From Massilimicrobiota sp. An134 (GTDB taxonomy: Bacteria > Bacillota_I > Bacilli_A > Erysipelotrichales > Coprobacillaceae), in contig NZ_NFLH01000018.1 in the NCBI RefSeq assembly GCF_002160815.1, forward strand, positions 1 to 46,722: DNA of 46,722 nucleotides, given 5' to 3'. Every line of letters begins with the position of its first letter. The stretch's first letter is position 1. This document shows positions 8,428 through 17,578 of the stretch, piece by piece. A program made the translations under genes and the position numbers. A model generated the notes under the pieces. That model was not told the origin of the DNA. It searched no databases and saw only the letters and a list, made by a program, of their open reading frames with translations.

Positions 8428-8456
8428 TGTGCATTTTTATAGTTAAAATATGCACA
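8428..8456. promoter_or_regulatory. dyad operator-like sequence in the divergent control region
   Basis: TGTGCATTTT and AAAATATGCACA form an inverted repeat between the divergent regulator and secreted-protein genes. TGTGCATTTT also occurs ahead of the stand-alone LytTR gene (around 3512-3521). It looks like a protein-binding site; the binder is unknown. Confidence 0.4.
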
Positions 8457-8522
8457 AATTTTATATATAGAATAACTTTTTTGAGTATTTTGGTAGACTA
8501 TTGTCGAAAGGAGGTGAGGGTT

Positions 8523-8954
8523 ATGTCAATCCAAAAAAAGGTTATGGCGTTAGGTTTAAGTTTTCTTGTTTTAGGAGGAACAATGACTTCAGCTTTAGCT
8601 TATGTATATGAACAAGGAACAAGATATCAAACGGTGACACACAGAAATATTCCTGCTTGGGGAGGAGAACATTTTGATACAACTTATGGAAGTAAAAAAA
8701 CTATGACAAGTCAAATTGGTACATTTAAAAAGACACATGGGGATGCAGCTTTAGGAAATTATGCTGAGTTAGTAGATATAAATAAAAATTATAAATCTAA
8801 TCTTGTAGGAATTCCTTTAGATAGAATGATTCTTGTGAATGAACATGGATGTAGTAAAGGAACAGTATATTTTACCTGTGTAACATCTCACAATTTTGAA
8901 CCTAGCAATACTTGTGATGTCACTTTGAAGTTTAGTGCAGACAATTTGTACTAA
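8523..8954 (+). CDS. small secreted protein of unknown function
   Basis: A 143-residue protein with a clear signal peptide (basic MSIQKK, hydrophobic LGLSFLVLGGTM, cleavage likely after SALA at residue 26). The exported part is rich in Thr, Gly, Tyr and polar residues and has three Cys near the C-terminus (EHGC, FTC, NTC), so it probably folds as a beta-rich domain. The signal peptide resembles those of lactococcin 972-like and DUF2712-type secreted proteins, but I cannot place the body in a family. The frame is open from 8391, but AAAGGAGGTGAG at 8507-8518 fixes the start at ATG 8523. TTGTCGAAAG, a LytTR-like half site, overlaps the ribosome site. Likely output or signal of the adjacent kinase/regulator pair (inference). 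Confidence 0.75.
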   Translation: MSIQKKVMALGLSFLVLGGTMTSALAYVYEQGTRYQTVTHRNIPAWGGEHFDTTYGSKKTMTSQIGTFKKTHGDAALGNYAELVDINKNYKSNLVGIPLDRMILVNEHGCSKGTVYFTCVTSHNFEPSNTCDVTLKFSADNLY

Positions 8955-8987
8955 GTAAAAAGAGCCAACTTTTAGGTTGACTCAATT

Positions 8988-9020
8988 AGTCTAGTTGATT
9001 GATTTCAACTAGGCTTTTTT
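8988..9020 (+). terminator. terminator of the secreted-protein gene
   Basis: AGTCTAGTTG (8988-8997) pairs with CAACTAGGCT (9006-9015), one wobble pair, followed by TTTTT. A second short hairpin (GAGCCAAC / GTTGACTC) precedes it. Confidence 0.75.
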
Positions 9021-10318
9021 GTTATGATGACTTCTTTGATACGACGATCTTGAATCTTGGTGATCTGGAAAGTTATGTTATCTATGTGAATTGTTTTCGT
9101 TGTACCATCTTTTGGGATAGAACGAAGATGACTGTATATGTAACCACCAATGGTATTGTAATCTTCATCTTCTGGAAATTGAATACCTGTTGCTTCGATA
9201 AGATCTTCGATATCTGTATTTCCATTGACACGCCATTGTGTTTCATTGATTTTTTGAATATCTGGGCGCTCACGTGAGTCATGTTCATCATAGATATTTC
9301 CAAAGATTTCTTCAACTAAGTCTTCTAATGTAATGATTCCACTGATACCTCCAAATTCGTCAATAGCAATAGCAAAATGAATATTTTTATTTTGCATATC
9401 TGCAAATAAATCATCAGCTCTCATGGAATCTGGAATAAAGTATGGTTTTGTAAGAATCTTTTCAAATGGTTTCTTTTTTGTTTGGAGATTCAACAAATAA
9501 TCTCTGACATGTAAGACACCGATAATGTTGTTTTCATCGTTTTGATAAACAGGATAACGTGATAATCCAGTATTTTGAATGATTTTAATAATCTCTTCTT
9601 GCGAGGCATCTGCTGAAATACAAACAATATCAACAGAAGGTGTCATAATTTCAGAAATATCTGTATCATTAAAATCAAAAATATTTTGTAGCCATTCACT
9701 TTCATCTTCATCTAAAACGCCACGTTTTTCACCGAGTTCGATCATTGTCAAGATTTCTTCTTCGGTGATGCTATCTTCTTCAGCTTCTGTTTTTAAGTGT
9801 AATAGTTTTAAAACGGCATTGGTTGAAAAAGATAAGAATTTGACAACGGGGTTCATAATTTTTGCAATCATTAAAACTGTGCCACATGAGATTTTAGATA
9901 CTTCATATGGTTTTTGCATGGCAATTCTTTTAGGAACCAATTCACCTAGAATTAAAGTAAAATAAGATAAAATAATTGTAATAACAATGACTGATAGTGT
10001 ATCAAGGACATTTAATGGGATACTTGTGATTCCTAAATCCTGTGATACCCATTGAACAAGGTATTCTGAAAAGTTATCAGCCGCAAAGGCACTTCCTAAA
10101 AATCCAGCTAACGTAATTCCAATTTGAATTGTTGATAAGAATCCAGAAGGTTCTTGTAGAAGAATTAATAAGCGTTTAGCTGTTTTTTCACCATTTTCAG
10201 CTTTTTTCTCTAACTGTGTTTTGTTTAATGATAGTACAGCAATTTCTGTTGCTGCAAAGAATGCATTCAATAAAATTAAAATAATCTGCAATAATAATTG
10301 CGAGGGTATAGAGTCCAT
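9005..10318 (-). CDS. CBS/CorC-domain membrane protein (HlyC/CNNM family)
   Basis: A 437-residue protein with an N-terminal DUF21 membrane domain (three to four helices within residues 1-170, starting LLLQIILILLNAFFAATEIAVLS), a pair of CBS domains (about 205-330, ITLEDLVEEIFG at the end of the second) and a C-terminal CorC/HlyC domain. The family (YhdP/YrkA, CorC, CNNM) is linked to divalent metal export and adenine-nucleotide sensing; the old name hemolysin is misleading. The gene is preceded by a yybP-ykoY riboswitch and terminator, so expression should rise with manganese. That points to a role in Mn or related metal efflux here (inference from the leader). Confidence 0.9.
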   Translation of the reverse strand: MDSIPSQLLLQIILILLNAFFAATEIAVLSLNKTQLEKKAENGEKTAKRLLILLQEPSGFLSTIQIGITLAGFLGSAFAADNFSEYLVQWVSQDLGITSIPLNVLDTLSVIVITIILSYFTLILGELVPKRIAMQKPYEVSKISCGTVLMIAKIMNPVVKFLSFSTNAVLKLLHLKTEAEEDSITEEEILTMIELGEKRGVLDEDESEWLQNIFDFNDTDISEIMTPSVDIVCISADASQEEIIKIIQNTGLSRYPVYQNDENNIIGVLHVRDYLLNLQTKKKPFEKILTKPYFIPDSMRADDLFADMQNKNIHFAIAIDEFGGISGIITLEDLVEEIFGNIYDEHDSRERPDIQKINETQWRVNGNTDIEDLIEATGIQFPEDEDYNTIGGYIYSHLRSIPKDGTTKTIHIDNITFQITKIQDRRIKEVIITKKPS

Positions 10319-10363
10319 AACTTCACTCTCCTTTTATTTTTTGGCTCTATATGTTTGTGATAC

Positions 10364-10402
10364 AAAAAAAAGACAACTACCACAACACTGCAATAAAAGT
10401 CT
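10364..10402 (-). terminator. riboswitch expression-platform terminator
   Basis: On the minus strand GAC-TT-TTATTGC pairs with GTGGTAG-TT-GTC (two mismatched positions, several G-T pairs) and is followed by eight T residues (10371-10364). Its 5' arm contains the GAGACTTTT end of the aptamer, so ligand-bound aptamer and terminator exclude each other. Confidence 0.6.
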
Positions 10403-10490
10403 CGTTATTTCATATATAAAACCGGCTAATAAACTTAGCGTGATGTCGATTATATAACATCATGAAATGATGCTAACTACTCCCTTTTAT
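10390..10490 (-). ncRNA. yybP-ykoY manganese riboswitch
   Basis: The leader of the CBS/CorC gene starts AAAAGGGAGTAG (10487-10476 on the minus strand), has TTAGCCGG in the middle (complement of 10422-10429) and AACGAGACTTTT at the 3' side. These match the conserved boxes of the yybP-ykoY family (GGGGAGUAG, GCCGG, GAGACCUUU), known Mn2+ sensors. Binding of Mn2+ would hold the 3' box in the aptamer and stop the overlapping terminator from forming: an ON switch. Identified by eye from conserved boxes, not by a covariance model. Confidence 0.72.
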
Positions 10491-10497
10491 GTGTTCT

Positions 10498-10537
10498 ATT
10501 TTATCATATTGCACGTAACTGTCAATATTGTTATGAT
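10498..10537. promoter_or_regulatory. overlapping divergent promoters
   Basis: Minus strand: perfect TTGACA (complement of 10520-10525), 16 bp, TAAAAT (complement of 10498-10503), feeding the riboswitch. Plus strand: TTGCAC (10509-10514), 17 bp, TATGAT (10532-10537), feeding the acetyltransferase gene. The two overlap, so they may compete for polymerase. Confidence 0.55.
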
Positions 10538-10567
10538 AAGAGTATGTAAAAAAGAGGTGAAGCATAT

Positions 10568-10963
10568 ATGAAACTTGAATTACTGGAATACGTTCATGAG
10601 CATTTGCCTAGGGGCTTTACGCCTTATTATATTTATGCCATTATGGTTGATTCAATAGAAGTGGGGCGTTTAACTTTTAGAGAAGGAACCATACAACAAC
10701 ACTATTTTGATGGTCATATTGGTTATCATATTGATGAAGCTTATCGTGGTCATCATTATGCTTATCAGGCTTGTTTGCTTTTACAAAAACAATTACAGTT
10801 TCATCAGGTGATTTTAACTTGTGATCCTCATAATCAGGCTTCTTTACGTACTATTCAAAAATTAGGCGCAAGATATATAGAAAGAAAGGTTATTCCTGCA
10901 AAACAGCGTCGTTTTTTTGCGAGTGATGAAAAGGAAAAAATGGTTTTTATTTGGGAAATATAA
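10568..10963 (+). CDS. GNAT-family N-acetyltransferase
   Basis: A 131-residue acetyl-CoA-dependent acetyltransferase. The fold is seen in the IGYHIDEAYRGHHYAYQA stretch (residues about 50-67; acetyl-CoA pyrophosphate loop and helix) and in DPHNQASLRTIQKLGARY near residue 85-102, the typical Asn-rich C-terminal motif. The substrate cannot be told; the sequence resembles the RimJ/RimL-like and small-molecule branches. AGAGGTGA precedes the ATG. It has its own promoter and lies just ahead of sbcD. Confidence 0.85.
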   Translation: MKLELLEYVHEHLPRGFTPYYIYAIMVDSIEVGRLTFREGTIQQHYFDGHIGYHIDEAYRGHHYAYQACLLLQKQLQFHQVILTCDPHNQASLRTIQKLGARYIERKVIPAKQRRFFASDEKEKMVFIWEI

Positions 10964-10980
10964 TGTGTTTGTTTTATAAT
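10951..10980 (+). promoter_or_regulatory. promoter of sbcD-sbcC
   Basis: TTGGGA (10951-10956) and a perfect TATAAT (10975-10980) spaced 18 bp apart, overlapping the end of the acetyltransferase gene and just ahead of the sbcD ribosome site. Confidence 0.4.
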
Positions 10981-11000
10981 AATGGAAAAGGAGGCATAAC

Positions 11001-12128
11001 ATGAAGTTTGTACATATTGGGGATTTACATTTAGGGAAAGTCATACATCAATATTCTTTATTAGATATTCAACGTGAATTGTTATTTGAATTATTAACAT
11101 ATATGGATGAACAGGATATCCGTTTATTAGTCATTGCAGGTGATGTTTATGATCGTTTGATACCAAGTCAGGAGGCAGTGAATTTATTAGATGATTTTTT
11201 AAGTCAGGCTTTACTAACTTATCATATTCAGGTTTTAATGATTAGTGGTAATCATGATAGTAGAGATCGTTTACATTTTGCAAGTTCTATTTTATCTAAA
11301 AATGGTTTACATATTGAAACATATTTAAAAGAGAATATGGCTTTTGTAGAGTATGGAAAGACAAGGTTTTATTTATTGCCTTTTGTCAAGCCATCACAGG
11401 TGAAAATGTTATATCCTGATCAGGACATGCATGATTATCAAAGTGCGTTATCTTTTTATCTTTCCAAGCAAAGTCTTGACTATGATTATCAAAATATACT
11501 GGTCACACATCAATTTGTTGGACATTCTAGTGTCACAAGTGAATCAGAAGTTCCATTAAGTGTAGGAGGCAGTGAAATCATTGATGCTTCTTTATTTGAT
11601 GATTTTGATTATGTCGCTTTAGGACATCTTCATGCACCTCAAAAGGTGAAACGTGAAACGATGCGTTATAGTGGATCTTTGATGTGTTATTCTTTTGATG
11701 AAGTGAATCAAAAAAAATCTATTGTGATTGTGGATACAGATGATTTGTCTATCACAACCCATGAATTACATCCACGTCAGACCTTAAAAAAATATCAAGG
11801 TACATTTGCACAGTTTATGCAAAATGATTTTATTGAGAAAAAAGATGATTTTTTAGCTTTTGAATTATTAGATGAAACCATTGTTCCTCATGCGATTGAA
11901 CAACTTCGTGTTTTATATCCCCATCTTTTACAGATCACTTATCAATATTTAATGAAACATAATCAAACAAGTTCATTTCAACCGATACAATCTATTCAAC
12001 AGATGGATACTTTGTCATTATTTGAACAATTTTATCAAGATGTCAAAAGTCAAAAATTAAATGACTTACAAAAAGATGTTGTCAAAACATTATTGGAAAA
12101 GGCAGGTGAAGAGAGTGAGAATTATTAA
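11001..12128 (+). CDS. sbcD: exonuclease subunit SbcD
   Basis: A 375-residue Mre11-type metallo-phosphoesterase, nuclease subunit of the SbcCD complex that opens hairpins and processes DNA ends. All metal-binding motifs are visible in order: GDLHLG near residue 7, AGDVYD near 48, SGNHDSRDR near 82, VTHQF near 168 and GHLHAP near 208, followed by the capping domain. AAAGGAGG precedes the ATG. The end overlaps the sbcC start by 14 nt, so the two are translationally coupled. Confidence 0.95.
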   Translation: MKFVHIGDLHLGKVIHQYSLLDIQRELLFELLTYMDEQDIRLLVIAGDVYDRLIPSQEAVNLLDDFLSQALLTYHIQVLMISGNHDSRDRLHFASSILSKNGLHIETYLKENMAFVEYGKTRFYLLPFVKPSQVKMLYPDQDMHDYQSALSFYLSKQSLDYDYQNILVTHQFVGHSSVTSESEVPLSVGGSEIIDASLFDDFDYVALGHLHAPQKVKRETMRYSGSLMCYSFDEVNQKKSIVIVDTDDLSITTHELHPRQTLKKYQGTFAQFMQNDFIEKKDDFLAFELLDETIVPHAIEQLRVLYPHLLQITYQYLMKHNQTSSFQPIQSIQQMDTLSLFEQFYQDVKSQKLNDLQKDVVKTLLEKAGEESENY

Positions 12129-15100
12129 ATTAACAATGAATGCTTTTATGACCTATAAAGATTTCACTGTTGTTGATTTTGAAAATATGTTAGATCATGG
12201 CTTATATTTAATTAGTGGACCAACAGGTTCAGGAAAAACAACTCTCTTTGATGCGATTACGTTTGCTTTGTATGGAGAAGCCAGTGGTTCACATCGTCAT
12301 GTTTCTTATTTTCGCAGTGACTTTGCGGATGCAAAAGATGAAACGTATGTAGAATTGACTTTTGAATTACATCAGCATATCTATACAATCAAGCGTTCAC
12401 CGACTTATTATCGTGAAGGCTATAAAACACCTAAAAATGCCAATGCTTATTTAGATGATGGAGAACACATGATTGAAGGAGTTAAAGAAGTCAATGCCAA
12501 AATCAAGGAATTATTGGGTGTTGATGTTCATCAGTTTAAACAGATTGTCATGATTGCACAAGGTGAGTTTACGAAACTGATTTATGCCAGCAGTGAAGAA
12601 AGAGAACGTGTTTTACGTCATGTTTTTCATAGTGAATCACTAGTTGTTTTTGAAAATCTATTGAAAGAACAGGTGAAAACTTACAAAGATCAGTTTTTAT
12701 TATCATCACAAGCTTTATCATCACGTTTTTCCATGTTGCAGCTAGATTCTGCGTTTATGGACATGCATCAACAGGAATTCCATCCTTCCTATATTCAGGA
12801 GGCCACTTTGGAAAATGAAAAGCTTCATGATCAGTTACAACACTATCAGACATCGTATCAAAATGCGAAGACAAGCTATGATCAGTTTGCGAATCTTTAT
12901 TATCAAAAACAACAACAAAATCTTCAATTATCAGAATTACAACAAATCACACAACAATATCAGACTTTACAAAATCAAGAAAAGATGATGGCTTCATTGA
13001 AACATGATTTAGATCAAGTGACAGCCATCAAAGATCATCAATCTTTATTAGACCAGTATCAACAAATCAAACTATCATATCAACAGGCCATGAATCAAAA
13101 ACAAAAAGTTCATAAACAGTTAGAAACTTCTCAAAAACAGTTTGAACAGCTTGAAAGAGAATATCAGCAATTAGAAAAAGAGAAACAACAAAAAGATCAG
13201 CTTTTATTAGATATTGATAATACCAAACAATCTTTAGAAAAATATCAACAATATCATCAGCTTCTCCAACAATATCAAAACCAGTACAAACAATATCAAT
13301 CTATGCAAAACGATTATCAAAATTTACAGTCACGCTATGAAAAGTTAGACAATCGCATTCAACGTGATCAGGAAAATGTCAATCGTTTACCGCGCTTAGA
13401 ATTGGAATTAGAACAAAATGAGAAAAATGTCAAAGATATTAATAAAAAAAGAGTCATGATTCATGAACTCAGTCAGTTTTATGATGAATGGAAATCTTTA
13501 GAAGATCATCACTATGATTTGTCAGTGAATTATCAAAAGAAGCATCAAAAATATGAAGATATATTAGTCAAATATCGCCATGAAGATGAGCTCTTCCGTC
13601 GTCAACAGGCAGGCATTTTAGCATCTCATTTAAAAGAAAATGAACCTTGTCCAGTCTGTGGCTCAACGCATCATCCTCATTTGGCTCAACTGGAAACATC
13701 GGTTTTATCTTCTCATGAATTAGAAAATTTATCTCAACAGGTAGAAGTGCTTAATCAACAACAACAGGAAGCATATCAGGACGTTTTCCAACAAAATGAA
13801 TTTGTTCAACAAATGAAAACACGTATTGAGATGTTAAAAGAGCAGCTGGATATTCAAGAAGAATTATCAAAAGAAGTTTTTATTCGTTTATTATCTGATA
13901 TTGTACAGGTTATTGATGAACAGGAAAAAACATATCAGAAAAAATATAATGATGTGATTTATTTAAAGAAGATTCAAAAAAATCTGAAACAGGATCATCT
14001 TTTACTTCAACAACAGAATCAATATCTACAGGATATGCAAAATCAGATTATTGATAAAGAAAAACAGTTATCTTTATTACATCAACAATATACACAGCTT
14101 CAAGAAGAATATCATTTTTCTAATGAACAAGATATCTCTGTTTTATTGAAACATCAACAAATACAATTTCAACAGCTAGACCAGCATATTCATGATATTG
14201 AAAATCAATATCATCAATGCCAAAAAGATATTTCTGTTTATACGCATCAGCTTGAAACATTCTCTAGTCAAATAGATGATTTAGAATCAAAACAGGAAGC
14301 ATATACACAGCGTTATCAGGCATTTATTGATCAATACTTTGAAAGTGAAGAACAGTTTTTAGATTATCAAAAACGTCAACAGTCTATTTTCAATCAGGAA
14401 AAAGATTATCAGAATTATATCATTCAAAAAGAAGCGTTAGGGAAACAAAAACAGCTTTTAGAAAAGAAAACCAAAGATTATCACATGACTGATTTGTCTT
14501 TAGAAAAACAACAGTTAGATGCATTGGCACAAAAACGTGATGAAACTTATACACAATATCATGAGACTTTACATGTTTATAAGCAAAATCAGGAAACATT
14601 AGATCAGTTAGATAAGGATTATCATAAAAATCAGGATATTTTTGAAAAGTATACACTTTATCAGGATTTATATGATTATACATCAGGAAAGAATCCTTTA
14701 CGTATGTCTTTTGAAAGATATGTTTTATCAGCTTATTTTGAACAGATTCTCGAATTTGCAAATATTGAGCTATTAAAAATGACACAAGGACGATTTGCCT
14801 TGTATCGTAAAAAAGATGTCAAAGGTGTTAAACAACAAGGATTGGATTTAAGTGTTCTGGATTATGAAACGGGAATGATGCGAGATATTCAGTCTTTATC
14901 AGGTGGAGAATCTTTTAAAGCGGCTTTATCACTGGCTTTAGGTCTATCGTCTATGATTCAAAATTATGCCGGAGGCATTGAATTAAATACGCTATTTATT
15001 GATGAAGGTTTTGGGACTTTAGATCATGAATCTATTGATCAGGCTTTATCAGTTTTAATGGATTTAAAGAATGATCATAAGACGATTGGTATTATTTCTC

Positions 15101-15189
15101 ATGTTGATGAATTGAAAGAAAGAATTGATACTCAGATTATTGTAGAAAAAGGACAACAGGGCAGTTCATTACATATTGAAAGGGGATAA
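12115..15189 (+). CDS. sbcC: exonuclease subunit SbcC (Rad50-like SMC ATPase)
   Basis: A 1,024-residue Rad50-type ATPase, partner of SbcD. Walker A GPTGSGKT at about 35-42, two long Gln-rich coiled coils around the zinc hook CPVC near residue 512, signature LSGGES near 928 and Walker B LFIDEGFGTLD near 960. The frame is open from 12061, but that start lies inside sbcD and has no ribosome site; GTG 12115, with AGGTGA upstream, gives the usual N-terminus RIIKLTMNAFMTYKD. The very high Gln content of the coiled coil is notable but typical of AT-rich relatives. Confidence 0.95.
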   Translation: MRIIKLTMNAFMTYKDFTVVDFENMLDHGLYLISGPTGSGKTTLFDAITFALYGEASGSHRHVSYFRSDFADAKDETYVELTFELHQHIYTIKRSPTYYREGYKTPKNANAYLDDGEHMIEGVKEVNAKIKELLGVDVHQFKQIVMIAQGEFTKLIYASSEERERVLRHVFHSESLVVFENLLKEQVKTYKDQFLLSSQALSSRFSMLQLDSAFMDMHQQEFHPSYIQEATLENEKLHDQLQHYQTSYQNAKTSYDQFANLYYQKQQQNLQLSELQQITQQYQTLQNQEKMMASLKHDLDQVTAIKDHQSLLDQYQQIKLSYQQAMNQKQKVHKQLETSQKQFEQLEREYQQLEKEKQQKDQLLLDIDNTKQSLEKYQQYHQLLQQYQNQYKQYQSMQNDYQNLQSRYEKLDNRIQRDQENVNRLPRLELELEQNEKNVKDINKKRVMIHELSQFYDEWKSLEDHHYDLSVNYQKKHQKYEDILVKYRHEDELFRRQQAGILASHLKENEPCPVCGSTHHPHLAQLETSVLSSHELENLSQQVEVLNQQQQEAYQDVFQQNEFVQQMKTRIEMLKEQLDIQEELSKEVFIRLLSDIVQVIDEQEKTYQKKYNDVIYLKKIQKNLKQDHLLLQQQNQYLQDMQNQIIDKEKQLSLLHQQYTQLQEEYHFSNEQDISVLLKHQQIQFQQLDQHIHDIENQYHQCQKDISVYTHQLETFSSQIDDLESKQEAYTQRYQAFIDQYFESEEQFLDYQKRQQSIFNQEKDYQNYIIQKEALGKQKQLLEKKTKDYHMTDLSLEKQQLDALAQKRDETYTQYHETLHVYKQNQETLDQLDKDYHKNQDIFEKYTLYQDLYDYTSGKNPLRMSFERYVLSAYFEQILEFANIELLKMTQGRFALYRKKDVKGVKQQGLDLSVLDYETGMMRDIQSLSGGESFKAALSLALGLSSMIQNYAGGIELNTLFIDEGFGTLDHESIDQALSVLMDLKNDHKTIGIISHVDELKERIDTQIIVEKGQQGSSLHIERG

Positions 15190-15194
15190 GCCAA

Positions 15195-15404
15195 ATGAAA
15201 CTGATTTATAAATATCATCGTATGACAGCCAAGGTTTCAGGTTTTGGAATCACTGAATATCGTTTTGAAAAGTTGCATGAGATCATTGATGGTTATGCAA
15301 GTGAAGGATGGCGTTATGCGGGTTGGATTCCAGTTTTGCAAAGAGGCAATGGTTACATAGAAGAAATAGATTTGGTTTTTGAAAAAGAAAAAGTCGAGTC
15401 CTAA
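15195..15404 (+). CDS. DUF4177 family protein
   Basis: A 69-residue protein matching the small DUF4177 pattern: an N-terminal beta strand (MKLIYKYH), a helix (YRFEKLHEIIDGYASEGW) and two further strands (RYAGWIP..., EEIDLVFEKE). The family is widespread in Firmicutes and its function is unknown. The gene starts 5 bp behind sbcC and so belongs to the same transcript. Confidence 0.75.
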   Translation: MKLIYKYHRMTAKVSGFGITEYRFEKLHEIIDGYASEGWRYAGWIPVLQRGNGYIEEIDLVFEKEKVES

Positions 15405-15432
15405 TTGCTTTTTAGTTAAATTCTTGTATAAT
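15405..15432 (+). promoter_or_regulatory. promoter of proS
   Basis: TTGCTT (15405-15410), 16 bp, perfect TATAAT (15427-15432). The leader that follows is only about 30 nt, so there is no room for a T-box, unlike many synthetase genes in Firmicutes. Confidence 0.6.
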
Positions 15433-15467
15433 AGTAAGGTAAATATTAGAGAAGGGGTATAGAAAAA

Positions 15468-16904
15468 ATGGCAAATAAAGTAAAAAATGATGCGATTACA
15501 TCAAGAGATGAAGACTTTGCGAAATGGTATACAGATGTTTGTCGTAAAGCCGAATTAATGGATTATTCAAGTGTCAAAGGGTTTATTATCTATCGCCCAT
15601 ATGGTTATGCGTTATGGGAAATGATTCAAGCCTATATGGACAAAAAATTTAAAGAAACGGGACATGAAAATGTTTATATGCCGATGTTAATCCCTGAATC
15701 ATTATTAAAAAAAGAAGCTGATCATGTTGAAGGATTTGCGCCTGAATGTGCAGTTGTCACACGTGGTGGATTAGATGAATTGGAAGAACGTTTATTGATT
15801 CGTCCAACATCTGAAACATTATTTTGTGAACATTATGCAAAGATTGTCAATTCTTATCGTGATTTACCAAAATTATATAATCAATGGTGCTCTGTTGTGC
15901 GTTGGGAGAAAACAACAAGACCATTTTTAAGAGGTTCAGAATTTTTATGGCAGGAAGGACATACGATTCATGCAACAGCAAAAGAAGCGAAAGAAGAAAC
16001 AATGCGTATGTTGGATATCTATGAAACAACTGCCAGAGAATTATTGGCTATTCCAATGGTAACAGGTAGAAAAACAGAAAGAGAAAAATTTGCAGGAGCA
16101 GAAGAAACATATACAATTGAAGCTTTAATGCATGATGGAAAAGCATTGCAGTCTGGAACCTCACATTATTTTGGTGATGGTTTTGCGAAAGCTTTTGATA
16201 TGAAATTCTTAGACAAAGATAATCAGCTTAAATATGTTTATCAGACTTCATGGGGTGTTTCAACACGTTTACTTGGAGCGATTATTATGGTTCATGGTGA
16301 TGATAATGGGTTAGTATTACCGCCAAGAGTCGCACCAACACAAGTGATGATTATTCCAATTCAACAACAAAAAGAAGGAATCTTAGATAAAGCTTATGAA
16401 CTTCAGGCTCAATTACAGGCTAAAGGTATCCGTGTGAAAGTGGATGCGAGTGACAAATCACCAGGATGGAAGTTCTCAGAAGCTGAAATGCGTGGTATTC
16501 CATTACGTTTAGAAGTTGGTCCAAGAGATTTACAGAATGGTCAATGTGTTGTCGCTAAACGTGTGAATGGTGAAAAATTAACTTTAGCTCTTGATGAGAC
16601 ATTACCAGAAAAATTAGCTCATTTACTAGATGAAGTTCATGAAGAAATGTATCAGAAAGCTTTAAAATTTAGAGATGAACATATCACTGATGTCACAACT
16701 TATGAAGAATTTAAAGACGTTTTAAATAACAAAGGTGGTTACGTTAAAATGCCTTGGTGTGGTGATGAAGCATGTGAAGTGAAGATCAAAGAAGACACTG
16801 CTGCAACATCACGTTGTATTGATACAGATGCTCACGCTGATGGGGTTTGTCCAATTTGTGGTAAGAAAGCAAAACATATTGTTTATTTTGCAAGAGCATA
16901 TTAA
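15468..16904 (+). CDS. proS: prolyl-tRNA synthetase, short (archaeal/eukaryal-like) form
   Basis: Charges tRNA-Pro with proline. The 478-residue protein lacks the editing insertion of the long bacterial form and has the C-terminal zinc-binding domain of the short form (CGDEAC near residue 430, CPICGKK near 465, ending in FARAY). Class II motifs are visible: [14 protein letters not shown] (motif 1 region), [24 protein letters not shown] (motif 2) and [12 protein letters not shown] (motif 3). GAGAAGGGG precedes the ATG. Monocistronic, with its own promoter and a strong terminator. Confidence 0.96.
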   Translation: MANKVKNDAITSRDEDFAKWYTDVCRKAELMDYSSVKGFIIYRPYGYALWEMIQAYMDKKFKETGHENVYMPMLIPESLLKKEADHVEGFAPECAVVTRGGLDELEERLLIRPTSETLFCEHYAKIVNSYRDLPKLYNQWCSVVRWEKTTRPFLRGSEFLWQEGHTIHATAKEAKEETMRMLDIYETTARELLAIPMVTGRKTEREKFAGAEETYTIEALMHDGKALQSGTSHYFGDGFAKAFDMKFLDKDNQLKYVYQTSWGVSTRLLGAIIMVHGDDNGLVLPPRVAPTQVMIIPIQQQKEGILDKAYELQAQLQAKGIRVKVDASDKSPGWKFSEAEMRGIPLRLEVGPRDLQNGQCVVAKRVNGEKLTLALDETLPEKLAHLLDEVHEEMYQKALKFRDEHITDVTTYEEFKDVLNNKGGYVKMPWCGDEACEVKIKEDTAATSRCIDTDAHADGVCPICGKKAKHIVYFARAY

Positions 16905-16983
16905 AACTATGGAAAAAAGAAATGAACTTCATGATTTGAATTTCCAAATCATGAAGTTCACTTCTAATCACCATAGTTTTTTT
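16903..16983. terminator. nested bidirectional terminator
   Basis: A perfect 15-bp stem (16924-16938 with 16945-16959) sits inside an outer stem AAACTATGG / CCATAGTTT (16904-16912, 16971-16979), flanked by A and T runs. It serves proS on the plus strand and the pentapeptide gene on the minus strand. Confidence 0.85.
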
Positions 16984-17578
16984 ATTCCTTGATTTTGACT
17001 TTTAATAAATGGATGAGAGCTGGAGCCTGATTATAGGCGATGATAGCCCCAGCAATATCTTGAGAAGATGTCATGATGCCTTCAATCTGACATGAAGATA
17101 AATCAATGTGAGAAAGTGAAGCATGGAGAAATTCACATTCTCGTAAATCGCATTCATCAAAGCTTGTTTTTGTCATTTTGACTTCTACAAAACTGGCATT
17201 TTGTAGACAACAATGTTGAAACTGCACTGTTTTATTATGCATGAATGCAAAATTCGCAAATGAGCATAGACATTCTTGAAAAATAACCTGATCAAAGATG
17301 GATTCAGAAAAGTCAGTACCCATCAATTTACAGTTTTCAAAACAGACATGTCTAAAAAGTGTATGGTTCAATTTGATATTGGATAAATCACAATGAATAA
17401 AAGTGACATTGACAAAATAACTGTTTTCAAAAGAAACATCTTGAAAATCAATATGTTCAAACTGACAATGTTGAAAGTCTTTATGTTTGAAATGACTATC
17501 AAAAATAGCTTCATCCTGATAATGTTGATCTATGATTGTGTCTTGAGCTAAATCTGTTTTGAAACAATGCTTATCCAT
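16982..17578 (-). CDS. pentapeptide-repeat protein
   Basis: A 198-residue protein built from about 25 A(D/N)LxX-type repeats (for instance FEHIDFQDVSFENSYFVNVTF), predicted to form a right-handed quadrilateral beta-helix. Relatives include McbG and Qnr, DNA mimics that protect DNA gyrase, but most family members have no known function and I cannot say this one does that. It is unusually rich in Cys and His (for example QHCCLQ). It has its own ribosome site (AAAAGGAG) and shares a terminator with proS. Confidence 0.85.
   Translation of the reverse strand: MDKHCFKTDLAQDTIIDQHYQDEAIFDSHFKHKDFQHCQFEHIDFQDVSFENSYFVNVTFIHCDLSNIKLNHTLFRHVCFENCKLMGTDFSESIFDQVIFQECLCSFANFAFMHNKTVQFQHCCLQNASFVEVKMTKTSFDECDLRECEFLHASLSHIDLSSCQIEGIMTSSQDIAGAIIAYNQAPALIHLLKVKIKE

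Noticed and set aside
14420-14785. 121-codon minus-strand frame inside sbcC
   Set aside because: Shadow of the Gln-rich coiled-coil coding sequence on the other strand; no ribosome site and no family resemblance.
15433-15467. T-box leader of proS
   Set aside because: Only about 35 nt separate the promoter from the start codon; no specifier or antiterminator structure can fit.
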